A DNA stretch of 20,385 bases from Lachnospiraceae bacterium UBA3689 (lineage in GTDB: Bacteria; Bacillota; Clostridia; Lachnospirales; Lachnospiraceae). Both the position numbers and the translations under genes were made by a program. A model generated the notes under the pieces. It had not been told where the DNA came from. It saw only the letters and a list, made by a program, of their open reading frames with translations, and did not search any database. How positions within the stretch are numbered: the first letter of the stretch is position 1; each line of letters opens with the position of its first letter. Below, piece by piece: positions 7,693 to 17,078 of the stretch. The stretch is taken from NCBI GenBank assembly GCA_002371465.1, contig DFIU01000015.1:1-20385 (forward strand), written 5' to 3'.

Positions 7693-10600
7693 ATGAGTCA
7701 AAAGCAGATGCCCTTTGAAGAGGCATTTCCGAATTTAAAACTGGATGAAAAGCTGCAGAAGTATCTGGACTTTGTGACGGTCGACCGGGTGGTGGTCAAT
7801 GGCGCCAGGGACAAGATGCACATCTATATCACGTCGAGCAACTGGATGCGGAAGTCCTACATTTACCAGCTGGAAGAGGCGATTTCCGGACAGATCTTTA
7901 GGAACGTCGAGATGGAAGTCAAGATCATCGAGCGCTTCCGCCTGTCCGTCGCCTACACACCGGAGAAATTTTACGAAGCCTACAAGACCAGCATGCTCCT
8001 GGAATTAAAAGAGGTCAGTCCCCTGGTTCGGCAGAGCTTTTTGCACACGCAGCTCTTTTTCCCGGATGAACATACCATCCGGGCGGAGATTCCGGATACG
8101 ATCGTCAACGAGGATAAGCAGAACCGGATCAAGGACTATATCGAGAAGGTCTTTCGGGACCGCGCCGGTTTCCAGCAGCTTTCGGTGGATATGGAGCTGG
8201 TCAAGGAGAAGAAGGAAGACCGCCGGGCGATCTATGAAAATGTCGATAAGAAGATCGAGCTGAAGATCGAGTCAGTCTTGGAGCGCAATCATAAGGCGCA
8301 GGAAGAGGTGCAGCAGGAGGAGAAGCTGCCGGTTTCGGAAGAGCAGAAGGCGCAGCGTAAGAAGTTTGTCCTGAACGCCAATGATCCGACGGTCATTTAC
8401 GGCAAGAACTTTGATACGGAGCCGGAGCTGATCGAGGCTGTGGGAAATGATCCCCGTGTCGTCACCATCCGGGGGGAAGTGTTCCACACCGAGGAGCGGG
8501 AGACCAGGTCGGGCAGAATTATATTTACGGTTTCCTTGACCGACCGGACGGATTCCCTTCGGATGAAGCTCTGGTTCGACAAGGAAGAGGAGGCAGCTTA
8601 TACGTCGACCTTTAAGAACGGAGCCTGCTTTCTGGTCCGGGGTATGATGGATTTTGACCCCTTCGACCGGGAGCTTATGATTAAGTCGGTCTTTGGCATC
8701 AAGAAGATTCCGTCTTTTCGCAAGGACCGAAACGATACGTCGCCGGAGAAGCGGGTCGAGCTGCACTGCCACACCAAGATGTCCGATATGGACGGCGTTT
8801 CCAGCGCGACGGATATCATCCGGCGCGCCTACGGTTTTGGCATGAAGGCGATTGCGATTACCGATCACGGCGTCGTGCAGGCGTTCCCGGAGGCGCACAA
8901 GGCGATCGGAGGCAAGGGCGGCATTCCCAAGGACGCCGATTTCAAGATCATTTACGGCATGGAGGGCTATCTGGTCGACGATATGAAAAATATTGTCAGC
9001 GGGCCGATTGAAGGAAATGTTACGGACGATGCGGTCGTCCTCGACGTGGTGACGACCGGACAGAGCCCCTACATGCACGACATCATTGAGATCTCCGCCG
9101 TCAAAGTGGAGCATGGTCAGCCGAGCGCGACCTTTACCACCCTGGTCAATCCGGGCCGGCCGATTCCCTTTGCCATGCAGACGGAGACGGGGATCAATGA
9201 CAACATGGTCGCCTCATCCCCCAACCCGGGTCAGGCGGTCAAGAACCTGCTTGAATTTGCCCAGGGTCTGCCCCTGGTCTCTTATGATGCCGACGCGGCG
9301 GTCAATTTCATGATGGCGGCGGCCGAAAAGTTTGACCTGAAGGACCAGCTGGATATGCTTCATCAAAAGACCTACATCAGCATCCCGGGCATCGTGCGCT
9401 TTTTGATTCCGGATATGGGACGGATTAAGTTCCGGTCCCTCATCAAGCGGCTGAAAGTACCCTGCTCCGATGAAATGCGGGCATATCCCAGGGCGAGCGC
9501 CATGGCTCTGGTCTGGATCACCCTGCAGGATAGGATGAAAAAGCAGGAAATTGTGACTATGCAGCAGCTCAACAGCCAGGGCAAGGTGTCGTCGGAACGG
9601 GCGAGGAACCTGCCCTACTACCATATCATCCTGCAGGCGAAAAATGTTGAGGGCAAGTACAACCTCTACCGTCTGGTTTCGGAGTCCCATCTGAAGTATT
9701 TCAAGAGGCGGCCTCTGATTCCGCGGTCCCTTTTGAATGAAAAGAAAGAGGGGCTCATTATCGGATCGGCTTGTTCGGCGGGCGAACTCTATCGGGCGAT
9801 TTTAGCCGGTGCGTCGGATGCCGAACTGGCAAGAATCGTCGCCTACTATGACTATCTGGAGATCCAGCCGATCGGCAACAACAACTTCCTCTTAAAGGAT
9901 CCCAAGAGCGGCATCCGAAATGAAGAGGACCTGCGGAATATCAACCGCAGGATCGTGGAACTGGGTGAGGCCTTTCATAAGCCGGTCTGCGCGACCTGCG
10001 ACGTTCACTACCTGAACCCGGAGGACAGCATTTACCGCGCCATCATCCAGGCAGGCCATGGCTTTAAGGACGAGGGCGGTCAGCCTCCCCTCTATCTGCA
10101 CACGACCGACGAGATGCTGGAGGAGTTCAGCTATCTGGGCGAGGAGAAGGCGAAGGAGGTCGTCATCACCAACACCAATCGGATTGCGGACATGGTGGAA
10201 CATATTTCCCCCATCTATCCGGACAAGTGCCCGCCCTCCATCCCCCACTCGGAAGAGGACCTGCAGAATATGTGCTATGAGAAAGCCCACCGCTGGTACG
10301 GCGATCCCCTGCCGGACATTGTCAGGGCAAGACTGGACAAGGAACTGGGCTCTATTATTAAAAACGGCTACGCCGTTATGTACATCATCGCCCAGAAGCT
10401 GGTCAAAAAATCCAACGAGGACGGCTATCTGGTCGGCTCCCGCGGATCGGTCGGGTCTTCCTTCGTCGCCACCATGGCGGATATTACGGAGGTCAACCCC
10501 TTAAGACCGCACTACCGCTGCACCAATCCGGACTGTCTCTACAGCGACTGGGATTCCGAAGAGGTCATGTCCGCCCACATGGACGGGAGATGCGGCTGCG

Positions 10601-12132
10601 ATATGCCGGACAAGGTCTGTCCCAAGTGCGGGAGACCCATGCAAAAGGACGGCTTTGACATCCCCTTTGAAACCTTCCTGGGCTTTGCCGGCAACAAGGA
10701 GCCGGATATCGATCTCAACTTCTCCGGGGACGAGCAGAACATCGCCCAGCAGTATACCGAGGTTATTTTCGGCAAGGGGCAGACGTTTAAGGCGGGCACG
10801 ATCGGTACCGTTGCGGAGAAGACTGCCTACGGCTACGCCATGCACTATTTTGAGGACAAGGGCATTGCGAAACGGAGCTGCGAGCTGGAGCGGTTGTCCG
10901 AAGGCTGCGTCGGTGTCCGCCGGACGACCGGCCAGCATCCGGGCGGCGTCGTGGTTCTGCCCAAGGGGATGGATATCAACTGGTTCACACCGGTCCAGCA
11001 CCCGGCCAATGACGTCAATTCACCTTTTGTGACGACCCACTTTGATTACCATTCGATCGACTCCAATCTGCTCAAGCTGGATATCCTGGGACACGACGAT
11101 CCGACTATCATCCGCATGCTGCAGGATCTGACCGGGACCGATCCCCACGACGTCCCTCTTGACGACAAGGGAGTCCTGTCCCTCTTTTCGGGGACGGAGG
11201 CGCTGGGCATCAGACCGGAGGATATCGAAGGCTGCGAACTAGGTACTTTGGGCGTGCCGGAATTTGGCACCCAGTTCGTCATGGGTATGCTCAAGCAGAC
11301 CCACCCCAAGACCTTCTCCGAGCTGATCCGGATTTCGGGTCTGTCCCACGGAACCGACGTCTGGCTCAACAACGCCCAGTATTTCATTGAAAAGGGCTAC
11401 TGCACCCTGCCGACGGCGATCTGCTGCCGCGACGACATCATGGTCTATCTGATCAATAAAGGGCTGGACAATGAACACGCCTTCAAGATCATGGAGTCAG
11501 TGCGAAAGGGCAGGGGACTGACTGAGGACCAGAAGGCGGAAATGAAGGAACACGGCGTGGAGGACTGGTATCTGGAGTCCTGCCTTAGGATCAAGTATAT
11601 GTTCCCCAAGGCGCACGCCGCTGCCTACGTCATGAACGCCTTCCGGATCGCTTACTATAAAATCAACTATCCGCTGGCTTACTATGCCGCCTACTTCAGC
11701 ATCCGGCTCAAGACCTTTGACTTTGAGACCATGTGCCAGGGGCGGGAGAAGCTGGAATACTACGCGGACAAAATCCGGTCCAATCCCCAGCCGTCCGCCC
11801 ACGATACGGCGATGCTGGATGATATGAGGCTGGTCCGCGAGATGTACGCCAGGGGCTTTGAATTCTGCCGTCTGGATCTCTACCAGGCGGGAGCCAAGAG
11901 GCTGAAGATCGTCGACGGCAAACTCATGCCCCGGCTCAACTGTATCGCCGGTCTGGGGGACGCCCAGGCGGAGGCGATCGAGCGCGAGGCGAAGAAAGGT
12001 CCCTTCCTGTCCAAGGACGACCTGCGGGAGCGCACCAAGGTGTCAAAGTCGATCATCGACCTGCTGGATGAGTTTGGAATCCTGGGGGGCCTTCCGGAGT
12101 CCAATCAGATCTCTCTCTTTGACCTGGGGTAA
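7693..12132 (+). CDS. polC: DNA polymerase III alpha subunit, Gram-positive PolC
   Basis: Replicative DNA polymerase of low-GC Gram-positives, 1479 residues, full length for the family. Domains: N-terminal domain (1-215), OB fold (about 225-333), PHP domain (about 345-436 and 645-800) interrupted by an exonuclease domain (about 444-625), and polymerase core. The palm has PDIDLNFSGD with Asp1005 and Asp1007. The zinc-binding cysteines are Cys943, 948, 967, 969, 976 and 979. The C-terminus ends QISLFDLG, the beta-clamp binding motif at 1472-1476. PHP metal ligands look intact (His358, His360, His392, Glu424, Cys694, Asp770, His772). Odd: the exonuclease motifs are degenerate. DVET is DVVT (Val453), the ExoII Asp is Ala536, and ExoIII has lost its His and Asp (599-604). 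I start at 7693, with GAGG six bases upstream; the 11 extra upstream codons lack a ribosome site. It probably heads an operon with the next three genes. Confidence 0.97.
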   Translation: MSQKQMPFEEAFPNLKLDEKLQKYLDFVTVDRVVVNGARDKMHIYITSSNWMRKSYIYQLEEAISGQIFRNVEMEVKIIERFRLSVAYTPEKFYEAYKTSMLLELKEVSPLVRQSFLHTQLFFPDEHTIRAEIPDTIVNEDKQNRIKDYIEKVFRDRAGFQQLSVDMELVKEKKEDRRAIYENVDKKIELKIESVLERNHKAQEEVQQEEKLPVSEEQKAQRKKFVLNANDPTVIYGKNFDTEPELIEAVGNDPRVVTIRGEVFHTEERETRSGRIIFTVSLTDRTDSLRMKLWFDKEEEAAYTSTFKNGACFLVRGMMDFDPFDRELMIKSVFGIKKIPSFRKDRNDTSPEKRVELHCHTKMSDMDGVSSATDIIRRAYGFGMKAIAITDHGVVQAFPEAHKAIGGKGGIPKDADFKIIYGMEGYLVDDMKNIVSGPIEGNVTDDAVVLDVVTTGQSPYMHDIIEISAVKVEHGQPSATFTTLVNPGRPIPFAMQTETGINDNMVASSPNPGQAVKNLLEFAQGLPLVSYDADAAVNFMMAAAEKFDLKDQLDMLHQKTYISIPGIVRFLIPDMGRIKFRSLIKRLKVPCSDEMRAYPRASAMALVWITLQDRMKKQEIVTMQQLNSQGKVSSERARNLPYYHIILQAKNVEGKYNLYRLVSESHLKYFKRRPLIPRSLLNEKKEGLIIGSACSAGELYRAILAGASDAELARIVAYYDYLEIQPIGNNNFLLKDPKSGIRNEEDLRNINRRIVELGEAFHKPVCATCDVHYLNPEDSIYRAIIQAGHGFKDEGGQPPLYLHTTDEMLEEFSYLGEEKAKEVVITNTNRIADMVEHISPIYPDKCPPSIPHSEEDLQNMCYEKAHRWYGDPLPDIVRARLDKELGSIIKNGYAVMYIIAQKLVKKSNEDGYLVGSRGSVGSSFVATMADITEVNPLRPHYRCTNPDCLYSDWDSEEVMSAHMDGRCGCDMPDKVCPKCGRPMQKDGFDIPFETFLGFAGNKEPDIDLNFSGDEQNIAQQYTEVIFGKGQTFKAGTIGTVAEKTAYGYAMHYFEDKGIAKRSCELERLSEGCVGVRRTTGQHPGGVVVLPKGMDINWFTPVQHPANDVNSPFVTTHFDYHSIDSNLLKLDILGHDDPTIIRMLQDLTGTDPHDVPLDDKGVLSLFSGTEALGIRPEDIEGCELGTLGVPEFGTQFVMGMLKQTHPKTFSELIRISGLSHGTDVWLNNAQYFIEKGYCTLPTAICCRDDIMVYLINKGLDNEHAFKIMESVRKGRGLTEDQKAEMKEHGVEDWYLESCLRIKYMFPKAHAAAYVMNAFRIAYYKINYPLAYYAAYFSIRLKTFDFETMCQGREKLEYYADKIRSNPQPSAHDTAMLDDMRLVREMYARGFEFCRLDLYQAGAKRLKIVDGKLMPRLNCIAGLGDAQAEAIEREAKKGPFLSKDDLRERTKVSKSIIDLLDEFGILGGLPESNQISLFDLG

Positions 12133-12142
12133 GGGATTTTCT

Positions 12143-12165
12143 ATGATGTTTCATCGTCGGTTTTT
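12143..12165 (+). terminator. Weak hairpin plus T-run after polC
   Basis: ATGATG (12143-12148) pairs with CATCGT (12152-12157) around a TTT loop, six pairs including one G-U. Five T follow at 12161-12165. The stem is short, so at most partial termination is expected between polC and the next gene, which begins only 46 bases after polC ends. Confidence 0.3.
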
Positions 12166-12178
12166 GTGAGGAATGTTT

Positions 12179-15100
12179 ATGATCCGAATCAGTACGGAAA
12201 AGATTGACGTGATCACCCGGCCGGGCGAGAGCGTTCAGGGACAATTTCATATCTCCGCGCCCGCAGGCAAGCGGGTCCACGGTCTCATCATGTCCGACCA
12301 CGCCCGCATTGTGACGGATCTGGAGGAATTTACCGGACGGGAGATCAAGGTCCGCTACGGGATCGATGTCAAGGGACTGTCTGACGGCTCAACGGTCACC
12401 GGCAGGATCACACTGGCGACGGACGAGGGAGAGCTGGACCTGCCGGTGCAGGCTGCGGTTCAGAGCGAGGCTCTAAGACGGACTGATGACGGCGTTCATT
12501 CCCTGCGGGAGTTTACGGAACTGGCTGCCCAAAATCCCCCGGAGGCATTTCGGATCTTTAAAAGTCCGGTCCTTGACCATATCTTAAGCGCCAGGGTCGG
12601 GGAAAGCCGGCAGAATCCGCACACCTACGACCGCCCGGAAGGCCGCTATCTGACCCTTTTAAAGGGGCTTCGCCTGGGGGCACTGACCCCCCAGCGGATG
12701 GAGGAATTCCTGGTTCTGACCGGACAGAAACGGCGGGTGGACTTAAAGCTGGTCAACAGCCGGGCGGACTACTATGGCCTTACGGATTCCGTGCAGGAGA
12801 GCGCGACCATCAGGCGCAGCGCCTCCTGGGGTGAGACCTCCATCGACGTGACGGCGGACTGCGATTTTATCGAGCTGCCTACCAGACATCTGACGGAAGA
12901 GGACTTCATCGGCAGTGTCTGCGACCTGGACTATGTCATCAATTTCCAAAAACTGGGGACCGGCCGCCGCGTGGGCCGCATCTTCCTGACCGGCTGCGGT
13001 CAGGAATTGACCCTTGATGTGACGGCTTCCCGTTATGGGGAACACTTTACGGATGAGACGACTTTGCTTAACCGCCACCGGGCGGAGATCTGGGAGGCGC
13101 TCCTTGACTATGAGATCGGAGCGGTGGGAAAGAAGGGCAATCTCAAAGGCAATATAAGCGCCCTTTTGGCACGCTGCCTGCCGGAACTGGATGGAATCCG
13201 GCCGTTGGGAGCAAATGAGCGAAAGACGGCTCTTTTGGAAGCCTATCTAAAGGACCTGTCTGGCAACCGCAAGGAAGCCCTCGCTGCCCTCCAGGGGCTG
13301 ACCGCTGCCGATTTTCAGGACGAAGATCTGGAAGTGAAGGGGCTCTATCTCTATCTTAGCGGCAAGCTTAACCGTTTGCTGCAGGAGACGTCGGATACAG
13401 CCGGCAGGATCCGGGAGCTGGCTATTCGGGACCCTAAGAGCTGGATTCTGATGAAGCTGGTCTGGCTGACCGATGAGGATACGGTGCGGACCCCTCTTGT
13501 CCGGCTTGCCATGATGCGGACCGCCTATAAGGCGGGCTGCCGCAGTCCGTTTCTTTATGCGGAGGCACTGAAGCTTCTTTTATCCGATGATTCTCTTTTG
13601 ACCCAGATCAACAGTTTTGCCCGCCAGGTTCTGCTTTTTGCGGCAAGACGCAGGCTGCTGACCCGGGAGCTGGCTCTTCGCGCCGCCTTTTTATCGGAAA
13701 ATGAAAAGCGATACACACCGGTTCTCTATCGGGTCCTGGCGGAAGCCTATGAGGAGAACCCCTTAGACGGAATTCTGGAGGCGATCTGCCGTCTTTTGAT
13801 GAAGGGTCCGTCCAGGGACAGTCTCTGTTTTCCGTGGTATGCCCTGGCTGTGGAGCGAAACATTCGGATCACCCGCCTCTACGAGTACTATATTGAAACG
13901 ATCCCGGAGAGCTGGCAGAAGATCCTGCCCCTGCCTATCCGGAAATATTTTATCTACAATGACACTTTGTCCGAGCAGAACCGCGCCTTTGTCTATGCCA
14001 ATGTCGTGCGGAACCGGGTGGAAGATCCGGAGACCTTTGACCGTTATCAGGACAAGATCCGGTCCTTTGCCCAAGCCTCTTTATATGAAGGCAGGCTGAA
14101 TGGCGACTATGCGACTCTCTACCAGGAATTTATTACGGAGGTGACAGATGGGCATACGGCGGATATGCTGGCGGGTGCCATCTTTGCGGAAGGGGTCTAC
14201 TGCGACGACCGCAGCGTCCGAAACGCCGTGATGGTTCACCGTCAATTTGCCAAAGAGGAGATCGTCCCCTTAGTCCGCGGCAAGGCCTATGTCCATCGCT
14301 ATACCGGGGACGCCGAACTTTTCTTTGAAGACGCGATGGGCCGCCGCTTCCGATCCCCCGTCTCCTATTCGGTGGAACCGTTGATGGAGCAGGGGGATTA
14401 TGCCAGAGTGTGTCGGGACCAGGGGGCTATGGGCAGCGGCCTGATCCTGCACACGCTGGCGGATGAAAAAGAAGTGACCGCACAAACGCTGGCCTACTGG
14501 CAGAGGGCATCTGAGTCTCCCGATTTTTCGGATAAATTCCGGAACCGGGCGAGACGGCTTTTGCTGCGCTATTACCTGGACCACGCGAGCGACTATCATC
14601 TGGACGATGCCGTGGCGAACCTGGATGATGAGATCTGCGCCGGAGCGGATAAGGTCCTCTTTCTTGAAGTCCTCCTGAGCAGGGGACTCTATGACCGCGC
14701 CTACCATCTGATCAACACCTTCGGACCGGAGGGGCTTGACGGGGACCGCCTTGCCAGCCTGACCGACCGGATGATCGATGAGAAAGAGTTCCGGGAGGAC
14801 GAGGACCTGCTGCTTTTGTGCGCGGCGGTCTGGAAAGAGGGGCATGCCCATGAGCGGATCCTGTCCTATCTGGTCAAGTATTTTAACGGCGCCATCGACC
14901 TCATGATCCGGCTTCAGAGCGACGCGGAAGCTGCCTATGTGGAGACGACCGACCTGGATGAGCGGATTTTGGCGCGCGCCCTGTTCAGTCATCTGGACCT
15001 GGGAGCGGACGGCTCAAAAATTCTGCGCCGCTACATGGAGGGGGGCGGCAGTGTCCGCCTCATCCGCAGCTTTTTGGACTACGCTTCAAAGCTGGCATTT

Positions 15101-15727
15101 GACGGGACGGAGCCGGTCGATCCCTATCTTGCCGAGTGCCTGATCAGTCTCTTTGGCAGCGGAAGTTTGAGCTTTGTTCAGAAAATGACCCTGCTTCGCT
15201 ACTATTCCCAACATGGGGTCAGCGGGGCGGAGCAGGAGCTGCAGGTGGACTCTATGTTGGAGGAGTGCCGGAAGCAAAATCTGGTTTTTAAATGTTTCCA
15301 GGATCTGCCCAAGAGCTTTGTGACCCAGTATGGGCTGGAGGACAAGGTGATCGTGGAAGAGCAGGCGGACCCGGATGATCTGGTCACTCTGCACTATAAG
15401 CTCGATACCCTTTCCGGGGAGGATAAGACCGAGCCCATGACCTGCGTCTATCGGGGCATTTTCCAAAAGACCTTCACCCTCTTTTATGGGGAGAAGCTGA
15501 CTTATTTTGTGACAATCCAGCACGGGGAGGAAGTACGGGAGACTAAGCCCAGGACCCTGACCAGCAGCTTTATCGATCTTACGGGCACCAGCCGCTATCA
15601 GCTATTAAACCGGATGTTAAAGCTGGAGCGGGAGGGCAAGACCGCAGAGCTGAAAGAAGAGCTGCAGGATTATCTCAAGCAGGAGAAGCTGATGGAGCAT
15701 TTGTTCCATCTGGAAGAGGATATCTAA
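12179..15727 (+). CDS. Large beta-sandwich/helical-repeat protein, probable DUF5717 family
   Basis: A 1182-residue protein of unknown function that I believe belongs to DUF5717, recalled from Lachnospiraceae; this needs a profile search. Residues about 1-95 form a beta-rich, Ig-like stretch (IRISTEKIDVITRPGESVQG to GELDLPVQAAVQ). A second beta-rich block lies at about 203-285 (ETSIDVTADCDFIELPTRHL to QELTLDVTASRY). From about 290 to 1000 it is helical and resembles tandem TPR-type repeats. A final beta block and charged helix lie at 1086-1182. There is no signal peptide and no membrane segment, so it is probably cytoplasmic. I prefer the ATG at 12179 because GAGG at 12168-12171 is seven bases upstream; the ATG at 12173 is too close. 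It ends one base before the Hsp70-like gene, so the two are almost certainly translated together. It could be a scaffold or client-binding partner of that protein; this is inference. Confidence 0.85.
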   Translation: MIRISTEKIDVITRPGESVQGQFHISAPAGKRVHGLIMSDHARIVTDLEEFTGREIKVRYGIDVKGLSDGSTVTGRITLATDEGELDLPVQAAVQSEALRRTDDGVHSLREFTELAAQNPPEAFRIFKSPVLDHILSARVGESRQNPHTYDRPEGRYLTLLKGLRLGALTPQRMEEFLVLTGQKRRVDLKLVNSRADYYGLTDSVQESATIRRSASWGETSIDVTADCDFIELPTRHLTEEDFIGSVCDLDYVINFQKLGTGRRVGRIFLTGCGQELTLDVTASRYGEHFTDETTLLNRHRAEIWEALLDYEIGAVGKKGNLKGNISALLARCLPELDGIRPLGANERKTALLEAYLKDLSGNRKEALAALQGLTAADFQDEDLEVKGLYLYLSGKLNRLLQETSDTAGRIRELAIRDPKSWILMKLVWLTDEDTVRTPLVRLAMMRTAYKAGCRSPFLYAEALKLLLSDDSLLTQINSFARQVLLFAARRRLLTRELALRAAFLSENEKRYTPVLYRVLAEAYEENPLDGILEAICRLLMKGPSRDSLCFPWYALAVERNIRITRLYEYYIETIPESWQKILPLPIRKYFIYNDTLSEQNRAFVYANVVRNRVEDPETFDRYQDKIRSFAQASLYEGRLNGDYATLYQEFITEVTDGHTADMLAGAIFAEGVYCDDRSVRNAVMVHRQFAKEEIVPLVRGKAYVHRYTGDAELFFEDAMGRRFRSPVSYSVEPLMEQGDYARVCRDQGAMGSGLILHTLADEKEVTAQTLAYWQRASESPDFSDKFRNRARRLLLRYYLDHASDYHLDDAVANLDDEICAGADKVLFLEVLLSRGLYDRAYHLINTFGPEGLDGDRLASLTDRMIDEKEFREDEDLLLLCAAVWKEGHAHERILSYLVKYFNGAIDLMIRLQSDAEAAYVETTDLDERILARALFSHLDLGADGSKILRRYMEGGGSVRLIRSFLDYASKLAFDGTEPVDPYLAECLISLFGSGSLSFVQKMTLLRYYSQHGVSGAEQELQVDSMLEECRKQNLVFKCFQDLPKSFVTQYGLEDKVIVEEQADPDDLVTLHYKLDTLSGEDKTEPMTCVYRGIFQKTFTLFYGEKLTYFVTIQHGEEVRETKPRTLTSSFIDLTGTSRYQLLNRMLKLEREGKTAELKEELQDYLKQEKLMEHLFHLEEDI

Positions 15728-15728
15728 G

Positions 15729-17048
15729 GTGAGAGAAGTACGGAATATTCTGATTGGACTGGAACTAAATGCTCAGGAATCCCAGCTCTGCTACTTCGAC
15801 CGCAAGGCGCAGGAGCCGGTGTCCGTACCAACCAAGGTGGGAACCAATGTCTATACCTTCCCGACCCGGCTGTCAAAGGCGGTCGAGGGGGATGACTGGC
15901 ACTACGGTCTGGAGGCGGAATATTTTGCTTCCAGGAAGGGGGAGCTGCTCTTTCCGGATCTGCTGACGGCGGCGCGGGACCAGGAACGCATGACAGTCGG
16001 GGATCAGGCCTTTGAGACCTGGGATTTGCTCGCTCACTACATGGCGGGAGCCCTGAAACTCCTGGGAGTTCCGGATGTGGTCCGCAGTACGCTGGGCATC
16101 TGTCTGACGACCCCAAAGCTTACGCCCCGCCTGGCTCTTTGCCTAAAAAAGGCACTGAGGGCGATCGGCTTTTCCGACCGGCAGATCCTGTTGAGCGATT
16201 TTAAGGAGAGCTTTTATTATTACTGCTATTCCCAGCAGCCGGCGATCTGGACGCGCAACATGGCTCTCATCCGCTTCGATGGACGACAGGTGAAATTCGA
16301 CACCATGTCGGAATTTAAAAATGCCCATCCCCACGTCGTGTCCATGCACTCGGTCAACGGCGTCCTGCTGCCGGAGGATGAGGGGGAGCGGGACGAGGCA
16401 TTTTCCGCCTTTGTCCGTAAATGCACCGGGGGTCAGCTCTTTTCGGGCATCTTTATCACGGGATCGGGCTTTGCTCAGAGCTGGGCATCCCAGTCCATCC
16501 GGACCCTTGTGGAGTGCGGCCGTCACGTCTTTGAGGGCAACAATCTCTTTGTCAAGGGGGCCTGCTGGGCAGCGGCTGAAAAATTTGAACGGCACCAGAT
16601 GAAGGGGCGGATCTACTTAAGCGACGACCTGGTCAAAAGCAGCCTGACGCTGGACGTCATCGACGGCGGGAACCTTAAGGTCTATCCCCTGGTCGAGGCT
16701 GGGAAATCCTGGTTTGAAGAGTACAACGTCGTCGACTTCATCCTGGATGGCCGCCGGGACATCGTTCTGACGGTGACCAGCCTTGACGGGGGCAGCCGCC
16801 GCAACGAAAAACTGGATCTGGACGGACTGCCCGAGCGGCCCAACCGGACGACCCGGATCCGTCTTAAGGTGGAGTGTCGGGATCCCCATACCTGCCTGGT
16901 TTCGGCTGAGGACCTGGGCTTTGGGGACCTCTTCCCGACAAGTCACAGGGTCTGGGAGAAAGAGATTGATCTTTCGGACCGGACGCCCGAGCGGCGCGGG
17001 GACTTAAAGAGCCTCATTGGAGAGAGCTTAAATGACGATGAAGATTGA
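15729..17048 (+). CDS. Divergent Hsp70-like protein, probable DUF5716 family
   Basis: A 439-residue protein, which I tentatively place in DUF5716, with a recognisable Hsp70/actin-fold outline. Residues 7-23 (ILIGLELNAQ) match the phosphate-1 strand-turn. Residues 121-165 (LGICLTTPKLTPRLALCLKK to FKESFYYY) match the Hsp70 VPA-to-EPTAAA region. Residues 177-191 (RNMALIRFDGRQVKF) occupy the place of phosphate-2, and 239-282 (GIFITGSGFAQ, LFVKGACWAA) that of the adenosine motif. Residues 291-415 resemble the Hsp70 beta substrate-binding domain, with LDGLPERPNRTTRIRLKVEC near 363-382 and VSAEDLGFG at 391-399. It is far shorter than DnaK (about 610 residues) and lacks the alpha lid. Key ATPase residues are changed: LELN for IDLGT, and no DxGGGT. 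The GTG start has AAGAGGA eight bases upstream. Co-transcribed with its neighbours. ATP binding is uncertain. Confidence 0.85.
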   Translation: MREVRNILIGLELNAQESQLCYFDRKAQEPVSVPTKVGTNVYTFPTRLSKAVEGDDWHYGLEAEYFASRKGELLFPDLLTAARDQERMTVGDQAFETWDLLAHYMAGALKLLGVPDVVRSTLGICLTTPKLTPRLALCLKKALRAIGFSDRQILLSDFKESFYYYCYSQQPAIWTRNMALIRFDGRQVKFDTMSEFKNAHPHVVSMHSVNGVLLPEDEGERDEAFSAFVRKCTGGQLFSGIFITGSGFAQSWASQSIRTLVECGRHVFEGNNLFVKGACWAAAEKFERHQMKGRIYLSDDLVKSSLTLDVIDGGNLKVYPLVEAGKSWFEEYNVVDFILDGRRDIVLTVTSLDGGSRRNEKLDLDGLPERPNRTTRIRLKVECRDPHTCLVSAEDLGFGDLFPTSHRVWEKEIDLSDRTPERRGDLKSLIGESLNDDED

Positions 17049-17078
17049 GCGGAGCAGAGATTGGAGGCGAGGCAGAAG

